Positions 16,370 to 25,112 of a DNA stretch of 64,000 nucleotides are shown piece by piece. The stretch spans positions 56,872 to 120,871 of the forward strand of contig CAMWKO010000004.1 in assembly GCA_947174885.1 (NCBI GenBank), in the 5' to 3' direction. Made by a program: the position numbers and the translations under genes. The first letter of the stretch is position 1; each line of letters opens with the position of its first letter. The DNA comes from an uncultured Clostridia bacterium. Lineage in GTDB: Bacteria > Bacillota > Clostridia > Lachnospirales > Lachnospiraceae. The notes beneath the pieces were generated by a model. The model made no database searches and had not been told where the DNA came from. It saw only the letters and a list, made by a program, of their open reading frames with translations.

Positions 16370-18550
16370 ATGAAAAAAGATACTGAAAATAATGTATATA
16401 GAAAAATTTCAATTAAAGATATTACCATTATCATTATAAGTATAATTGCACTTATTTCACTTGTAATAGTAGTTTCTGTTTCCAAAAAAAATGATGCAGA
16501 CAGAGAAAATGAATTAAACAGTATTGGAAAGGATTTAGAGGACAAGCAGATATACAGAATAGATGAAGCGTTGGGTGAGCTGCTTATAAATGAGGTAAGC
16601 GGTAATGGCTGGATTGAATTTTACAATGCCGGCACAAATATAATGGATTTAGGTGATATTACTATCTACATAAATGGTGTACTCAGACATACCGTTAAAG
16701 CAGATACAACCTTACAGGTTAATGGTTATTATATAGTTGAATTTGTGTCAGGTATCGGACTAAATCATGATGATATTATTTCCGTATATAACAGCAGTAA
16801 TCAATGCATTATTAATCTGATTGTTCCAAAGATGAATGATAACGAAAGCTATGGAAGAGTAAAAGACGGCGACAGTGCTATGGTTATTATGAAGCCTACA
16901 AAGGGAGGCTCAAATGAGGGCAGTGAAAGAGTTGTAAAGGAGGAAATGTATTTTTCCGTACCGGGAGGCTTCTATAACTCTGCAATTACATTAGACTTTG
17001 TGGCAAAAGAGGGTACAAGAATATTCTATACTCTGGATGGTACTACACCGGATCTTACCTCGGAGGAATATACAGGAAGTATTTTAATCAGCAACAGAAG
17101 CGGTTCAGGATATACATATGCTGCAACAAAAGGACTTTCACTTGGAGGTGAATTTCAGCCTTCGAGTATTAATATGGGAACTGTTGTTAAAGCCATAGCC
17201 GTATATCCTGACGGAACGTTAAGTGAAGTAATGACGGAAACATATTTTATAGGAATAGGCTTTGGAAGTGATTATGTAAATATTCCGGTTATTTCACTGT
17301 CTGTTGACAGCGAAGAAATGTTCGGATATTTTAACGGTATGTATGTGGCAGGCAGAAAATATGAAGATTCTGTCGCAAAAGGAGTGGGTGTTGATGCAAA
17401 CTTTTTACAGGACTGGAGCAGAGTTGCACATATTGAATATTATGAGACAAATAAATATAAAACATATGAGGCAGATATTAATATCAGTTTAATAAAGGAT
17501 TACAGTATTACATCAGCTCAAAAGAGTATAATGTTTACATCGGATGATGAGCTTATACTGACCGGATCAACTCTTGAAAAGTATTTAAATTCAGATAAAC
17601 CTTACTTTATGCTTAGAACATATAAAAGGGATAACAATTACAAGATTAGGGAAGCCATAGTTAATAATCTTTTAAAAAACACAGGTGCAGGTACAAAACA
17701 AATTAATCCATGTATACTGTTTATAAATGGTGAATATTGGGGCGGATATGTAATAGAAAATGTAATAGACAATGACTATATTAGAAAAATGTATGATATA
17801 GATGATGAAATTGTCTGGATTAGAGACGGAGCCATATATGGGGATGACAGTGATAAAAAAGAATTTGAGGAAATTATTGAATTTATTACCAAAAGTGATA
17901 TGAGCAGGGATGAAAACTACAATAAGGTAGCGGAAAGACTGGATATTCAAAGCTATTTAGACTATCTGTGTGCAAATATGTATCTGGCAAATGCCGACTA
18001 TGGAAAAGAAAGCTATACTATATGGAGGACAAAAACTTACGGTGGAGAGGGGTATAGTGACGGCAGATGGAGATTTATCTTAGGCGAAATGGATAACACT
18101 ATAAATAATGGAGCAAATGGCAATGTAGCCACACCTACTATTGATACATTTTTACAGCCGGGCGTACAGGAGGATGTGATTCTAAACGCTTTAATTAAAA
18201 ATGACAGATTTAAAAAACTTCTTGAAGAAACTATGGATAATATGATTAATAATATATTTTCGGAGGAAAATATTGAGGCGGTTATTAATGAACAAAGAGA
18301 ACTTATAGAAAGAATGGCAAGAGCCAGCTACAGAAGATTTAATGGTGAAGCAACAGATAACTTTTATAGCAGCGAAATAGAAAAGATAGAGGAATTTTTC
18401 GAGAAAAGAGGAGAATATATAAAGGTCTATACAGACGAGATTATAAAAAATGGTGTTATAAACTATGGAGATAAAATAAAGGATGAAGATGCAAATTCTG
18501 ATAACAAATCCGAAAAAGGTGACAGGGACAACAATAGGACGGAAGAGTAA
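16370..18550 (+). CDS. CotH kinase-like surface protein with lamin-tail and chitobiase-like domains
   Basis: Starts at the ATG at 16370 after AGGAAGGA rather than at 16325, which overlaps the VanZ gene. 726 residues with one N-terminal membrane anchor (~18-38). A lamin-tail-like domain (~65-190, LLINEVSGNGWIEFYNAGT) is followed by a chitobiase/Fn3-like module (~195-305, TRIFYTLDGTTPD). The CotH domain occupies ~315-690 (NIPVISLSVDS, INGEYWGGYVIENVIDNDYI, WRFILGEMDNTIN). The tail is acidic and polar. CotH of Bacillus spores phosphorylates coat protein; most other family members are extracellular and uncharacterised. Position between vanZ and wzx suggests a role at the outer face in polymer attachment or modification, which is inference. 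Confidence 0.85.
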   Translation: MKKDTENNVYRKISIKDITIIIISIIALISLVIVVSVSKKNDADRENELNSIGKDLEDKQIYRIDEALGELLINEVSGNGWIEFYNAGTNIMDLGDITIYINGVLRHTVKADTTLQVNGYYIVEFVSGIGLNHDDIISVYNSSNQCIINLIVPKMNDNESYGRVKDGDSAMVIMKPTKGGSNEGSERVVKEEMYFSVPGGFYNSAITLDFVAKEGTRIFYTLDGTTPDLTSEEYTGSILISNRSGSGYTYAATKGLSLGGEFQPSSINMGTVVKAIAVYPDGTLSEVMTETYFIGIGFGSDYVNIPVISLSVDSEEMFGYFNGMYVAGRKYEDSVAKGVGVDANFLQDWSRVAHIEYYETNKYKTYEADINISLIKDYSITSAQKSIMFTSDDELILTGSTLEKYLNSDKPYFMLRTYKRDNNYKIREAIVNNLLKNTGAGTKQINPCILFINGEYWGGYVIENVIDNDYIRKMYDIDDEIVWIRDGAIYGDDSDKKEFEEIIEFITKSDMSRDENYNKVAERLDIQSYLDYLCANMYLANADYGKESYTIWRTKTYGGEGYSDGRWRFILGEMDNTINNGANGNVATPTIDTFLQPGVQEDVILNALIKNDRFKKLLEETMDNMINNIFSEENIEAVINEQRELIERMARASYRRFNGEATDNFYSSEIEKIEEFFEKRGEYIKVYTDEIIKNGVINYGDKIKDEDANSDNKSEKGDRDNNRTEE

Positions 18551-18563
18551 AGAGGATTAAAGT

Positions 18564-20090
18564 ATGAGTGACAGCAGAGTTAAAAATTCAGCACATAATA
18601 TGATTACAGGTTTTTTATATCAGATAGTGACTTTGATATTAAGCTTTGTATCCAGAACAGTTTTTATAGACAGTCTTGGAAATAACTATCTTGGGCTGAA
18701 TGGAATATTTCAGGATGTTTTAACACTTTTATCAATGGCAGATTTAGGCTTTAATACGGCAATGGCATATTCTTTTTATAAGCCTCTTGCAAATAAGGAT
18801 GAAAGACAGCTTGCATCATTAGTAAATTTTTATAAAAAAATATACAATATAATAGCCGCCGCCGTATTAGTTTTAGGACTTTTATGTGTGCCGTTTCTTA
18901 AATATCTGGTTAATACGGATAAAGATATTCCAAATATGGAAATATATTATCTCTGCTCATTGGCAGGCATAGTTATATCATATTTATATGTATATAAAAC
19001 AACAATATTGACTGCCGACCAAAAGAACTATGAGGTTGTAAATATTAATATTGTGACCTCCATTTTAAAAACGGTTTCACAGATTGCCATACTTGTTTTA
19101 TATAAAAACTATATAGCATATCTTGTAATCGGAATAGTATTCCAGTATCTTAGTAATATGCTTGCCTCTAAAAAGGCGGAAAAGCTATATCCATATATCA
19201 GCAAAAAGGAATATATTGAAAAGGTTGATGAAGAAGTATCTGCCGGTATATGGAAGAATATGAAATCGGTATTTATCTATAAGCTAAGCGGAACAATGTT
19301 CAATGCAACGGATAATATTATTATATCTGTAGTTATAGGAACTGCAATGGTTGGTATATATTCCAACTATTTAATGTTAAGTAGTAAGATACTTCTTGTG
19401 GCACAGATTATTTTTTCCGCATTAACGGCAAGCATAGGGAATGTTATTGTTATGGAGAACAGTAGAAAACGATATGAAGTATTTAGTGCTATGCAGTCGG
19501 CAAGCTTTATTCTGTGTGGAGTAATTACAAGTGGATTTTGTCTTATGGCAAATGATTTGATTAAAGTATGGCTGGGAGAGGAATATATGCTGTCTACGCT
19601 TACTATTATAGCTATTTCGTTTAATACATATCTGGGATGCGTATTGCAGCCGTTGTGGATATACAGAGATGCGACCGGTCTTTATATAAAGACCAAGTAT
19701 GTTATGCTGGTGGGTGCTGTTGTAAATCTTGTGCTTTCATTTATACTTGGAAATCTGATTGGGATAGCAGGTATTATATTTGCATCAGCTATTGCAAGAT
19801 TAAGTACATATTTCTGGTATGAGCCAAAGCTTTTGTTTAAAGAATATTTTGAACATTCACCAATTAAGTATTATTTGTCATTGCTTGGAAATATATGCAT
19901 AGTAGCTGTTACCATAGGATTGTTATCCTTAGTTACAGACAGATTCAACATAGACAGCTGGTTTAAGCTTATAGTAGAGGGCGTATGTGTGGGAACTGCC
20001 TGTCTTGCTATATTTTTAGCTGTATATTCAAGGACAGAGGGCTTTAAGATAATTATGAATAAAGCAAGAAATATACTTAAAAGAAAATAG
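18564..20090 (+). CDS. Oligosaccharide flippase family protein (Wzx)
   Basis: 508 residues with about 12-14 membrane segments and the N-terminal pattern RVKNSAHNMITGFLYQIV then VFIDSLGNNYLGLNGIF, typical of Lachnospiraceae Wzx-like members of the MOP superfamily. It would flip the lipid-linked repeat unit across the membrane before Wzy polymerisation. Last gene of the operon, 13 bases after the CotH gene, ending at a bidirectional terminator. With Wzy and the Wzz-kinase it makes a complete Wzx/Wzy export set. No priming glycosyl-1-phosphate transferase or nucleotide-sugar gene is present. Confidence 0.9.
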   Translation: MSDSRVKNSAHNMITGFLYQIVTLILSFVSRTVFIDSLGNNYLGLNGIFQDVLTLLSMADLGFNTAMAYSFYKPLANKDERQLASLVNFYKKIYNIIAAAVLVLGLLCVPFLKYLVNTDKDIPNMEIYYLCSLAGIVISYLYVYKTTILTADQKNYEVVNINIVTSILKTVSQIAILVLYKNYIAYLVIGIVFQYLSNMLASKKAEKLYPYISKKEYIEKVDEEVSAGIWKNMKSVFIYKLSGTMFNATDNIIISVVIGTAMVGIYSNYLMLSSKILLVAQIIFSALTASIGNVIVMENSRKRYEVFSAMQSASFILCGVITSGFCLMANDLIKVWLGEEYMLSTLTIIAISFNTYLGCVLQPLWIYRDATGLYIKTKYVMLVGAVVNLVLSFILGNLIGIAGIIFASAIARLSTYFWYEPKLLFKEYFEHSPIKYYLSLLGNICIVAVTIGLLSLVTDRFNIDSWFKLIVEGVCVGTACLAIFLAVYSRTEGFKIIMNKARNILKRK

Positions 20091-20093
20091 AAA

Positions 20094-20128
20094 AAAGAGG
20101 CTGCTATTCTACATTAGCAGCCTCTTTT
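20094..20128. terminator. Bidirectional terminator between wzx and rnhA
   Basis: AAAAGAGGCTGCTA and TAGCAGCCTCTTTT pair across a 7-base loop, with A-run and T-run on the two sides. It can stop transcripts from both converging genes. The right arm overlaps the last codons of the RNase HI gene. Confidence 0.85.
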
Positions 20129-20772
20129 GCCAGCCTGTCAGCTACATCATTATATTTATCTCCTGAGTGTCCTTTAACCTTTACAAATTCAATATGTATT
20201 TGTTTTTTGACTTTGTCAAAAAAATCTTTATATGCAATAGTACCCTCTTTATTTGCTTTCCATTCACCTGTACACCATTTGGCAATGCCCTCATAGTCAT
20301 GATATATTTTAATCGAAGAAATTTCGTTTTCAAGTGCATATCGTATAGCTGCTTCAGAGCCTTTGATTTCACCTGCTACATTTCTCATGGAAGCAAGAGC
20401 ATCGTTAGAATAGCCCTGTTTTAAATGAATTTCTTTATTCTGATAAAAAAATACTACACCATAGCCATATTCACCTGTTGTAATATTGTAGCTTCCGTCC
20501 ACATATGCAATGGCAGTATCGGAAGTATTAATATCTAAGTTATGGGTTATTTCTGTTTCTGTGATATTATTAATGTTATTTTTGTCAGAAACAGAAACCT
20601 TTGTATTAGTATCTTCACTACCAAAGCCTAAAAACATAGCAGCCTCGTTTGCTGTTTTAAAGCTTTTGTAGCTTGCATTAGGATATCCGTCCACCTGCTT
20701 TTTACAATCCTCCCAGGATGTAAAGATACCTGTAGTTCTGCCTGATTTTACGGCATAAAATTTATTAGCCAT
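20104..20772 (-). CDS. rnhA: Ribonuclease HI with N-terminal RNA-DNA hybrid-binding domain
   Basis: The start at 20772 (minus strand ATG, AAGGAGAT upstream) gives MANKFYAVKSGRTTGIF; the longer frame to 20826 lacks a ribosome site. Residues 1-50 are the viroplasmin-like hybrid-binding domain of eukaryote-type RNase H1. The catalytic domain (~80-222) has AIAYVDGSYN, AGEIKGSEAAI, IYHDYEGIAKW and VADRLAKEAA, supplying the D-E-D-D metal ligands. It cleaves RNA in RNA-DNA hybrids, such as R-loops and primers. A 35-residue linker joins the two domains. Convergent with the exopolysaccharide operon and apparently monocistronic. Confidence 0.93.
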   Translation of the reverse strand: MANKFYAVKSGRTTGIFTSWEDCKKQVDGYPNASYKSFKTANEAAMFLGFGSEDTNTKVSVSDKNNINNITETEITHNLDINTSDTAIAYVDGSYNITTGEYGYGVVFFYQNKEIHLKQGYSNDALASMRNVAGEIKGSEAAIRYALENEISSIKIYHDYEGIAKWCTGEWKANKEGTIAYKDFFDKVKKQIHIEFVKVKGHSGDKYNDVADRLAKEAANVE

Positions 20773-21114
20773 GATATATCTCCTTAAAAAGATTTTAGTT
20801 GTTATATTGATTATGTGTAAAGTCAATTGTTTGAGAAAACTTCTTAAGTTTGTACAGATATTGTACTAAACTGAGAGAGTAATGTCAAAAGTATATAAAT
20901 CCATATATACTATTGTTAATACAATGCAGATATAGTAAGATATGTGTTTGTAGATATAAGACAGAGGTGTCTAATCAGAAGATTTTGTCGAGACAAAAAT
21001 TTGGTGAGCTTCAAAAATGATTGAAACTTAGCAGGTTTAGTAATATAATTAAGGGCGTGATGTGGGCTTCTCCACTTTGTTATTATATTAAGCTATAGAG
21101 AGGAACGGTTTTTT
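20773..21114. other. Divergent intergenic region, nothing assigned
   Basis: 342 bases between the divergent rnhA and transglutaminase genes. Short inverted repeats are visible (AAACTT-CTT-AAGTTT near 20837, TTTTGT-CGAG-ACAAAA near 20985, and GTGGG-CTTCT-CCAC near 21063), but no recognised riboswitch core or clear -35/-10 pair. The phrase GAAAACTTCTTAAGT also occurs at 5689, next to the half MITE copy. Confidence 0.4.
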
Positions 21115-22299
21115 ATGGTAGAGAATAGAAGTACAGGAAGAACAAATGCATCTAGAACAAATCTATCAAGAACAAATGCAAGAAGGAAAAATAAGAAAAA
21201 AAATACAGGCAGTATTTTTACAATAATATTATTGATTGCCATATCCATAATAGGTGTTGTGGCAATAGTGTTTTTATCAAAGGACTTATTATCGGGAGAC
21301 GGTGTATTATCAAAAGAGAGTACTAAAGCCTTTACGGCAAATATAGAAGTCATGGATGTGAAAATTCCAAAGGGATTTGATGTTACGGCACAGGAGTTTA
21401 TTAATAATGTAGATAATGTCAGTGGTATAAGCTGTGAGTTTGTAAATAAGCCGGATACAAATAAAACAGGTACTACTACTGTAGATATATTGGTAAGTTC
21501 AACTGACGGAAGCAGTAAGAAATTTACGGCTAAGCTTGAAGTATATGAGGATACGGAAGCACCTGTTATTTCAGGTGTGGTAGACAGACATTTTAATATA
21601 GGTGACAATATTACTTATCTTAAAGGAGTTACTGCTATAGATAATATAGATGGGGAAGTAGAGATAAAGGTTGATAATTCACGTATTATTACTGACGATA
21701 AGGGTAATGTTATAGAGGGAAATTATCCGGTAATATACAGTGCTACTGACAGAGCAGGAAATAAAACAGAGGATATTCAGGCGATATTCTATTTTGAGGC
21801 AAATGGTGTAAATGATGAGATGATAGATGAAGCTATAGATAATGCTTTAGCAGGTATCATAAAAGATGATATGACTATAGAGCAGAAAGCGTTTGCTATT
21901 TACAATTATACATATGACAATATTGCATATACCGGAACTTCCACAAAGGGAGATTACAGATTAGAAGCATACAATGGACTTACAACGTTTCAGGGAGACT
22001 GCTACACATATTATGCAGTAGCAAAAGCTATGCTTCTTAAAATCGGTGCCGATGTAATAGATGTAGAAAGAGCAGAGGGAATCAGAAATGATCATCATTA
22101 CTGGCTGCTGGTAAATCTTGGAAGTGGATATTATCATTTTGATTCTACCAGAAGAAAGTACTACTTCAATGGATTTATGGCTACGGATGCACAAATAGAA
22201 GATTATTCAGCAAATGTGGTAAATGGCTATTATTATATAGATAAATCCCGTTATCCAGCAACTCCTGCAGAAGAGTTTACTTTTACAGAATATAATTAG
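21115..22299 (+). CDS. Membrane-anchored transglutaminase-like protein with Ig-like domain
   Basis: 394 residues. An Arg/Thr/Asn-rich cytoplasmic N-terminus with short repeats (GRTNASRTNLSRTN) precedes a single membrane helix (~33-55). Extracellular modules follow, including an Ig-like domain (~140-230) with the DTEAPVISGV and AIDNIDGEVEIKVDNS segments of HYR/DUF5011 folds. The C-terminal domain has a transglutaminase-like triad: Cys296 (QGDCYTYY), His327 or His328 (NDHHYWLL) and Asp343 (YHFDSTRR). Such domains act as cysteine proteases, peptidases or cross-linkers at the cell surface. Substrate is unknown. The gene is flanked downstream by a full MITE-like element. Confidence 0.85.
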   Translation: MVENRSTGRTNASRTNLSRTNARRKNKKKNTGSIFTIILLIAISIIGVVAIVFLSKDLLSGDGVLSKESTKAFTANIEVMDVKIPKGFDVTAQEFINNVDNVSGISCEFVNKPDTNKTGTTTVDILVSSTDGSSKKFTAKLEVYEDTEAPVISGVVDRHFNIGDNITYLKGVTAIDNIDGEVEIKVDNSRIITDDKGNVIEGNYPVIYSATDRAGNKTEDIQAIFYFEANGVNDEMIDEAIDNALAGIIKDDMTIEQKAFAIYNYTYDNIAYTGTSTKGDYRLEAYNGLTTFQGDCYTYYAVAKAMLLKIGADVIDVERAEGIRNDHHYWLLVNLGSGYYHFDSTRRKYYFNGFMATDAQIEDYSANVVNGYYYIDKSRYPATPAEEFTFTEYN

Positions 22300-22345
22300 A
22301 TAGCTCACCACCATAGTATATAATAACCCCGGCAAAAAATTTTTA

Positions 22346-22524
22346 GAGTTTCCGTATTTTTTATTTTTAGCTTTAAAAAGTCTTGTTGCCAAAGGCAACA
22401 TAGACATCTTGCACAAAAATTTCAGATGAAAGTTCACTTTCATCTGCAACTTTTTGTGCAAGATGCTTACATCATTATGATGATGTAAGCTTTTTGAAGC
22501 TAAAAATAAAAAATACGGAAACTC
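22346..22524. mobile_element. Full-length MITE-like element with 28-bp terminal inverted repeats
   Basis: The left end 22346-22373 (GAGTTTCCGTATTTTTTATT plus TTTAGCTT) is a perfect inverted copy of 22497-22524. Inside lie three nested hairpins: GTTGCC-AAA-GGCAAC (22384-22398); a long stem from TCTTGCACAAAAA to TTTTTGTGCAAGA enclosing AGATGAAAGTTCACTTTCATCT; and GCTTACATCA-TTA-TGATGTAAGC. No coding capacity. Partial copies at 5698, 22584, 29574, 36008, 42047 and 52460 share the outer end. The structure is that of a non-autonomous inverted-repeat element; no transposase is present in the window. The remainder of the 22300-22703 gap shows nothing further except a degenerate copy. Confidence 0.8.
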
Positions 22525-22583
22525 AAGAAAAATTTTCTTTTACATAATATGAGGAATAGATTATAATCTATAAAGAGACTAAA

Positions 22584-22645
22584 GCTTCCATATTTTTCAT
22601 TCTGAAGTAAATTAGATTTATGCAGGAATAAAAGTATGGAAACTC
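22584..22645. repeat. Degenerate mini-copy of the MITE-like element
   Basis: AAGCTTCCATATTTTTCATTC and GGAATAAAAGTATGGAAACTC lie in inverted orientation 18 bases apart and resemble the terminal repeats of the element at 22346, with no internal modules. Confidence 0.5.
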
Positions 22646-22703
22646 ATATATAAATAGAAAATTGTCTGATGGTGCTGTCTGACATATAATATTAAGGAGA
22701 TTT

Positions 22704-23426
22704 ATGAAAAAGCTTGGAATAATCGGTGGGTTAGGACCAATGGCAACGATATATTTTATGGAATTGGTTATTAAAATGACATCTGCAAAGGCAGATAAAG
22801 ATCATATTCCCATGATAGTATACAACTACCCCGATACACCGGACAGAACAGAATATATATTAGATAATACCAAACCTAACCCTTTAAAAGCAATATTGGA
22901 TATGGGTACGGAACTTATAAATGGAGGAGCTGATTATGTGGCTATGCCATGTATTACAGCTCACTATTTTGGTAAGGATATTATAGAAAAAATAGGCAAC
23001 GGCTTTATTAATATGATTGAAGAAACAGCAAAGTACTTAAAGCTAAAGGATATTGATAAAGTAGGACTTATGGCTACTGATGGCACAATAAAGAGCAGGG
23101 TATTTGAAAATACTTTAAATGAATATGGTATTGATGTGGTACTCCCGTCAGAGCAAAAGCAGAAAACGGTTATGGACATTATATATAATCAGGTAAAGGC
23201 AGGGAAAGAAGTCAATATTGATGATTTATATTCCGTTAAATCCGAACTTAAGAGGAATGGAGCAAAGCTTTTTATACTTGGCTGTACGGAATTATCCGTA
23301 GTAAAGGGAAAATATCCGTTAGACGGAGAATTTCTTGATGTATTGGAGATACTGGCAAAAAGATCTGTTGAGTTATGCGGTGGAACAGTTAACGAGAAGT
23401 ATGATTATCTGATAACACCGAGTTGA
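22704..23426 (+). CDS. Aspartate/glutamate racemase family protein
   Basis: 240 residues beginning MKKLGIIGGLGPMATIYFMELV, the N-terminus of the cofactor-independent Asp/Glu/hydantoin racemase family (RacX/YgeA branch). The two catalytic cysteines are Cys83 (AMPCITAHYF) and Cys194 (LGCTELSV). The residue after Cys83 is Ile where most members have Asn (PCNTAH), so activity or substrate may be altered. AAGGAG precedes the ATG. The last codons and stop (ITPS-stop) are read from a REP-like hairpin, implying that the element replaced the original end of the gene. Located 164 bases before a dlt-like operon, so a D-amino-acid connection is possible. Confidence 0.88.
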   Translation: MKKLGIIGGLGPMATIYFMELVIKMTSAKADKDHIPMIVYNYPDTPDRTEYILDNTKPNPLKAILDMGTELINGGADYVAMPCITAHYFGKDIIEKIGNGFINMIEETAKYLKLKDIDKVGLMATDGTIKSRVFENTLNEYGIDVVLPSEQKQKTVMDIIYNQVKAGKEVNIDDLYSVKSELKRNGAKLFILGCTELSVVKGKYPLDGEFLDVLEILAKRSVELCGGTVNEKYDYLITPS

Positions 23427-23496
23427 GAAGCAACTCGGTGTGTCGCATTAGTGATTTGAGAATCTAACAACACCGAGTTGAGAAACAACTCGGTGT
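23415..23496. repeat. Paired REP-like hairpins overlapping the racemase stop codon
   Basis: Copies of ACACCGAGTTG / CAACTCGGTGT lie at 23415-23441 (loop AGAAG) and 23470-23496 (loop AGAAA). The TGA of the racemase gene (23424-23426) lies inside the first stem. Both copies are followed by diverged tails containing TAGTGATTT. Confidence 0.85.
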
Positions 23497-23530
23497 GCTA
23501 CAGTAGTGATTTAATAGTATAATTGTCTTC

Positions 23531-23555
23531 GTGTATAAAACTTCGGTTTATACAC
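23531..23555 (+). promoter_or_regulatory. UUCG-capped hairpin in the dlt-like operon leader
   Basis: GTGTATAAAAC-TTCG-GTTTATACAC forms a 10-bp stem with one bulged A and a C(UUCG)G tetraloop, known to be very stable in RNA. It lies 35 bases before the ligase start and has no T-tract, so it is not a terminator. A 5' mRNA stabiliser or leftover of a repeat are both possible. Confidence 0.5.
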
Positions 23556-23589
23556 CTGACCCATAAAATATAAGAAAGTGGTGAAGAGT

Positions 23590-25104
23590 TTGACTAATAT
23601 TTTGGAATATTTGGAGAATACGGTAAAAACCTATGGCGAAAAGGTGGCTTATACGGATGGCGAAAACGCCATGACCTTTAACAGCTTATATGATAATGCA
23701 AGAGCTGTCGGAACAGCCCTTGCAAATAAGAATTGCTACAAGGAGCCGATTATTGTTTTTATGGACAAGTCACCGGAAACGGTAGCAGCCTTTATGGGAG
23801 TAATCTATTCAGGAAATTACTATGTTCCAATAGATGAAGAAATGCCAAAGAGTAGAATTGATCTCATTATATCAGGACTTAATCCGAAGCAGATAATATG
23901 TCAAAAAAATATTGCGGATAGAATCGAAGAATTTACGGATTGTAAAAATATTCTAATTTATGAAGAACTCATTAAGGAAGAAATTTCAGAGGAAATTTTA
24001 TCTGATATAAGAGGAAAACAGCTCGATACCGATCCTATATATATTGTATTTACATCAGGCTCGACAGGCATACCAAAGGGCGTTATTGCCTGTCATCGTT
24101 CAGTTATTGACTATATTGAAACCTTATCGGAGGTATTAGAGGTAAGTGATGAAACAGTGTTTGGCAATCAGACACCGCTTTATGTAGATGCATGTCTTAA
24201 AGAGGTATACACAACCATGAAATATGGCGCAACTACATATTTCATACCAAAACAGCTGTTTATGATGCCGGTAAAGCTGGTAGAATATTTAAATGAATAT
24301 AAGATTAATACAGTATGTTGGGTAGTACCTGCACTTACTATTATTTCAGGCTTGGGTGCATTTGCTAAGGCAGTACCGCAGTATCTGAAGGTGATTGCCT
24401 TTGGCAGTGAAGTATTTCCGGTAAAGCAGTTCAAGCTTTGGAAGCAGTATGTACCTGATGCAAAATATATTAACCTCTATGGACCGACAGAAGCTACAGG
24501 TATGTCCTGTTACTATATAGTAGACAGGGATTTTGATGAGGCCGATGCCATTCCTATTGGCAGACCTTTTAGAAATACAGAGATTATGCTTGTAGATGAT
24601 GAAAACAGGCTGATAACACAAAAGGATAAGGCAGGGGAAATATACATTAGAGGTACAGCAGTAACACTTGGTTATTATAATGATTTTGAAAGAACTTCAA
24701 AAAGTTTTGTTCAGAATCCGCTTAATAATAAATATCCTGAAATCGTATATAAAACAGGAGATTTGGCAAAATACAACGAATATGGAGAGCTGATTTATAT
24801 TTCAAGACGTGACCATCAGATTAAACATATGGGACACAGAATAGAGCTTGGAGAGATAGAAGCAGCAGTAAATCAGTTTGAGGGTGTAAATGCCGGATGT
24901 TGTGTATATGATGAGGACAAAAAGAAAATCTATTTAGTATATCAGGGAGAGGCTGATGTGGCAACAGTAGTTGAAAAACTGAAGGACAAGCTGCCTAGAT
25001 ATATGATACCAAGCAGTGTAAAGTCGATGGAAACACTTCCTCTTACACTTAACGGCAAGATAGACAGAGTAAAAATTAAAAATGAAATTATTAAAAGAAA
25101 GTAG
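23590..25104 (+). CDS. Amino-acid adenylating enzyme, DltA-like (D-alanine:carrier protein ligase type)
   Basis: About 505 residues of the AMP-forming adenylate superfamily. Motifs in order: the P-loop-like YIVFTSGSTGIPKG (~145-158), YGPTEATG (~300), GRPFRNTEIMLVDDENRL, VYKTGDLAKYNEYGELIYISRRDHQIKHMGHRIELGEIE, and the terminal LTLNGKIDR lysine. It should activate an amino acid as an adenylate and load it on the carrier protein encoded next. I prefer the TTG at 23590, giving MTNILEYLE after GGTGA, over GTG at 23578. Whether the substrate is D-alanine cannot be read from the sequence by eye. Confidence 0.87.
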   Translation: MTNILEYLENTVKTYGEKVAYTDGENAMTFNSLYDNARAVGTALANKNCYKEPIIVFMDKSPETVAAFMGVIYSGNYYVPIDEEMPKSRIDLIISGLNPKQIICQKNIADRIEEFTDCKNILIYEELIKEEISEEILSDIRGKQLDTDPIYIVFTSGSTGIPKGVIACHRSVIDYIETLSEVLEVSDETVFGNQTPLYVDACLKEVYTTMKYGATTYFIPKQLFMMPVKLVEYLNEYKINTVCWVVPALTIISGLGAFAKAVPQYLKVIAFGSEVFPVKQFKLWKQYVPDAKYINLYGPTEATGMSCYYIVDRDFDEADAIPIGRPFRNTEIMLVDDENRLITQKDKAGEIYIRGTAVTLGYYNDFERTSKSFVQNPLNNKYPEIVYKTGDLAKYNEYGELIYISRRDHQIKHMGHRIELGEIEAAVNQFEGVNAGCCVYDEDKKKIYLVYQGEADVATVVEKLKDKLPRYMIPSSVKSMETLPLTLNGKIDRVKIKNEIIKRK

Positions 25105-25112
25105 GTAAACAC

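Noticed and set aside
20880..21114. Riboswitch in the transglutaminase leader
   Set aside because: Short hairpins are present but no conserved core of a riboswitch class that I can name; not supported.
22662..22690. TTGTCT-17-TATAAT promoter before the racemase gene
   Set aside because: The start of transcription would fall at or inside the ribosome site (AAGGAG at 22694), leaving no proper leader. It may be chance in AT-rich DNA.
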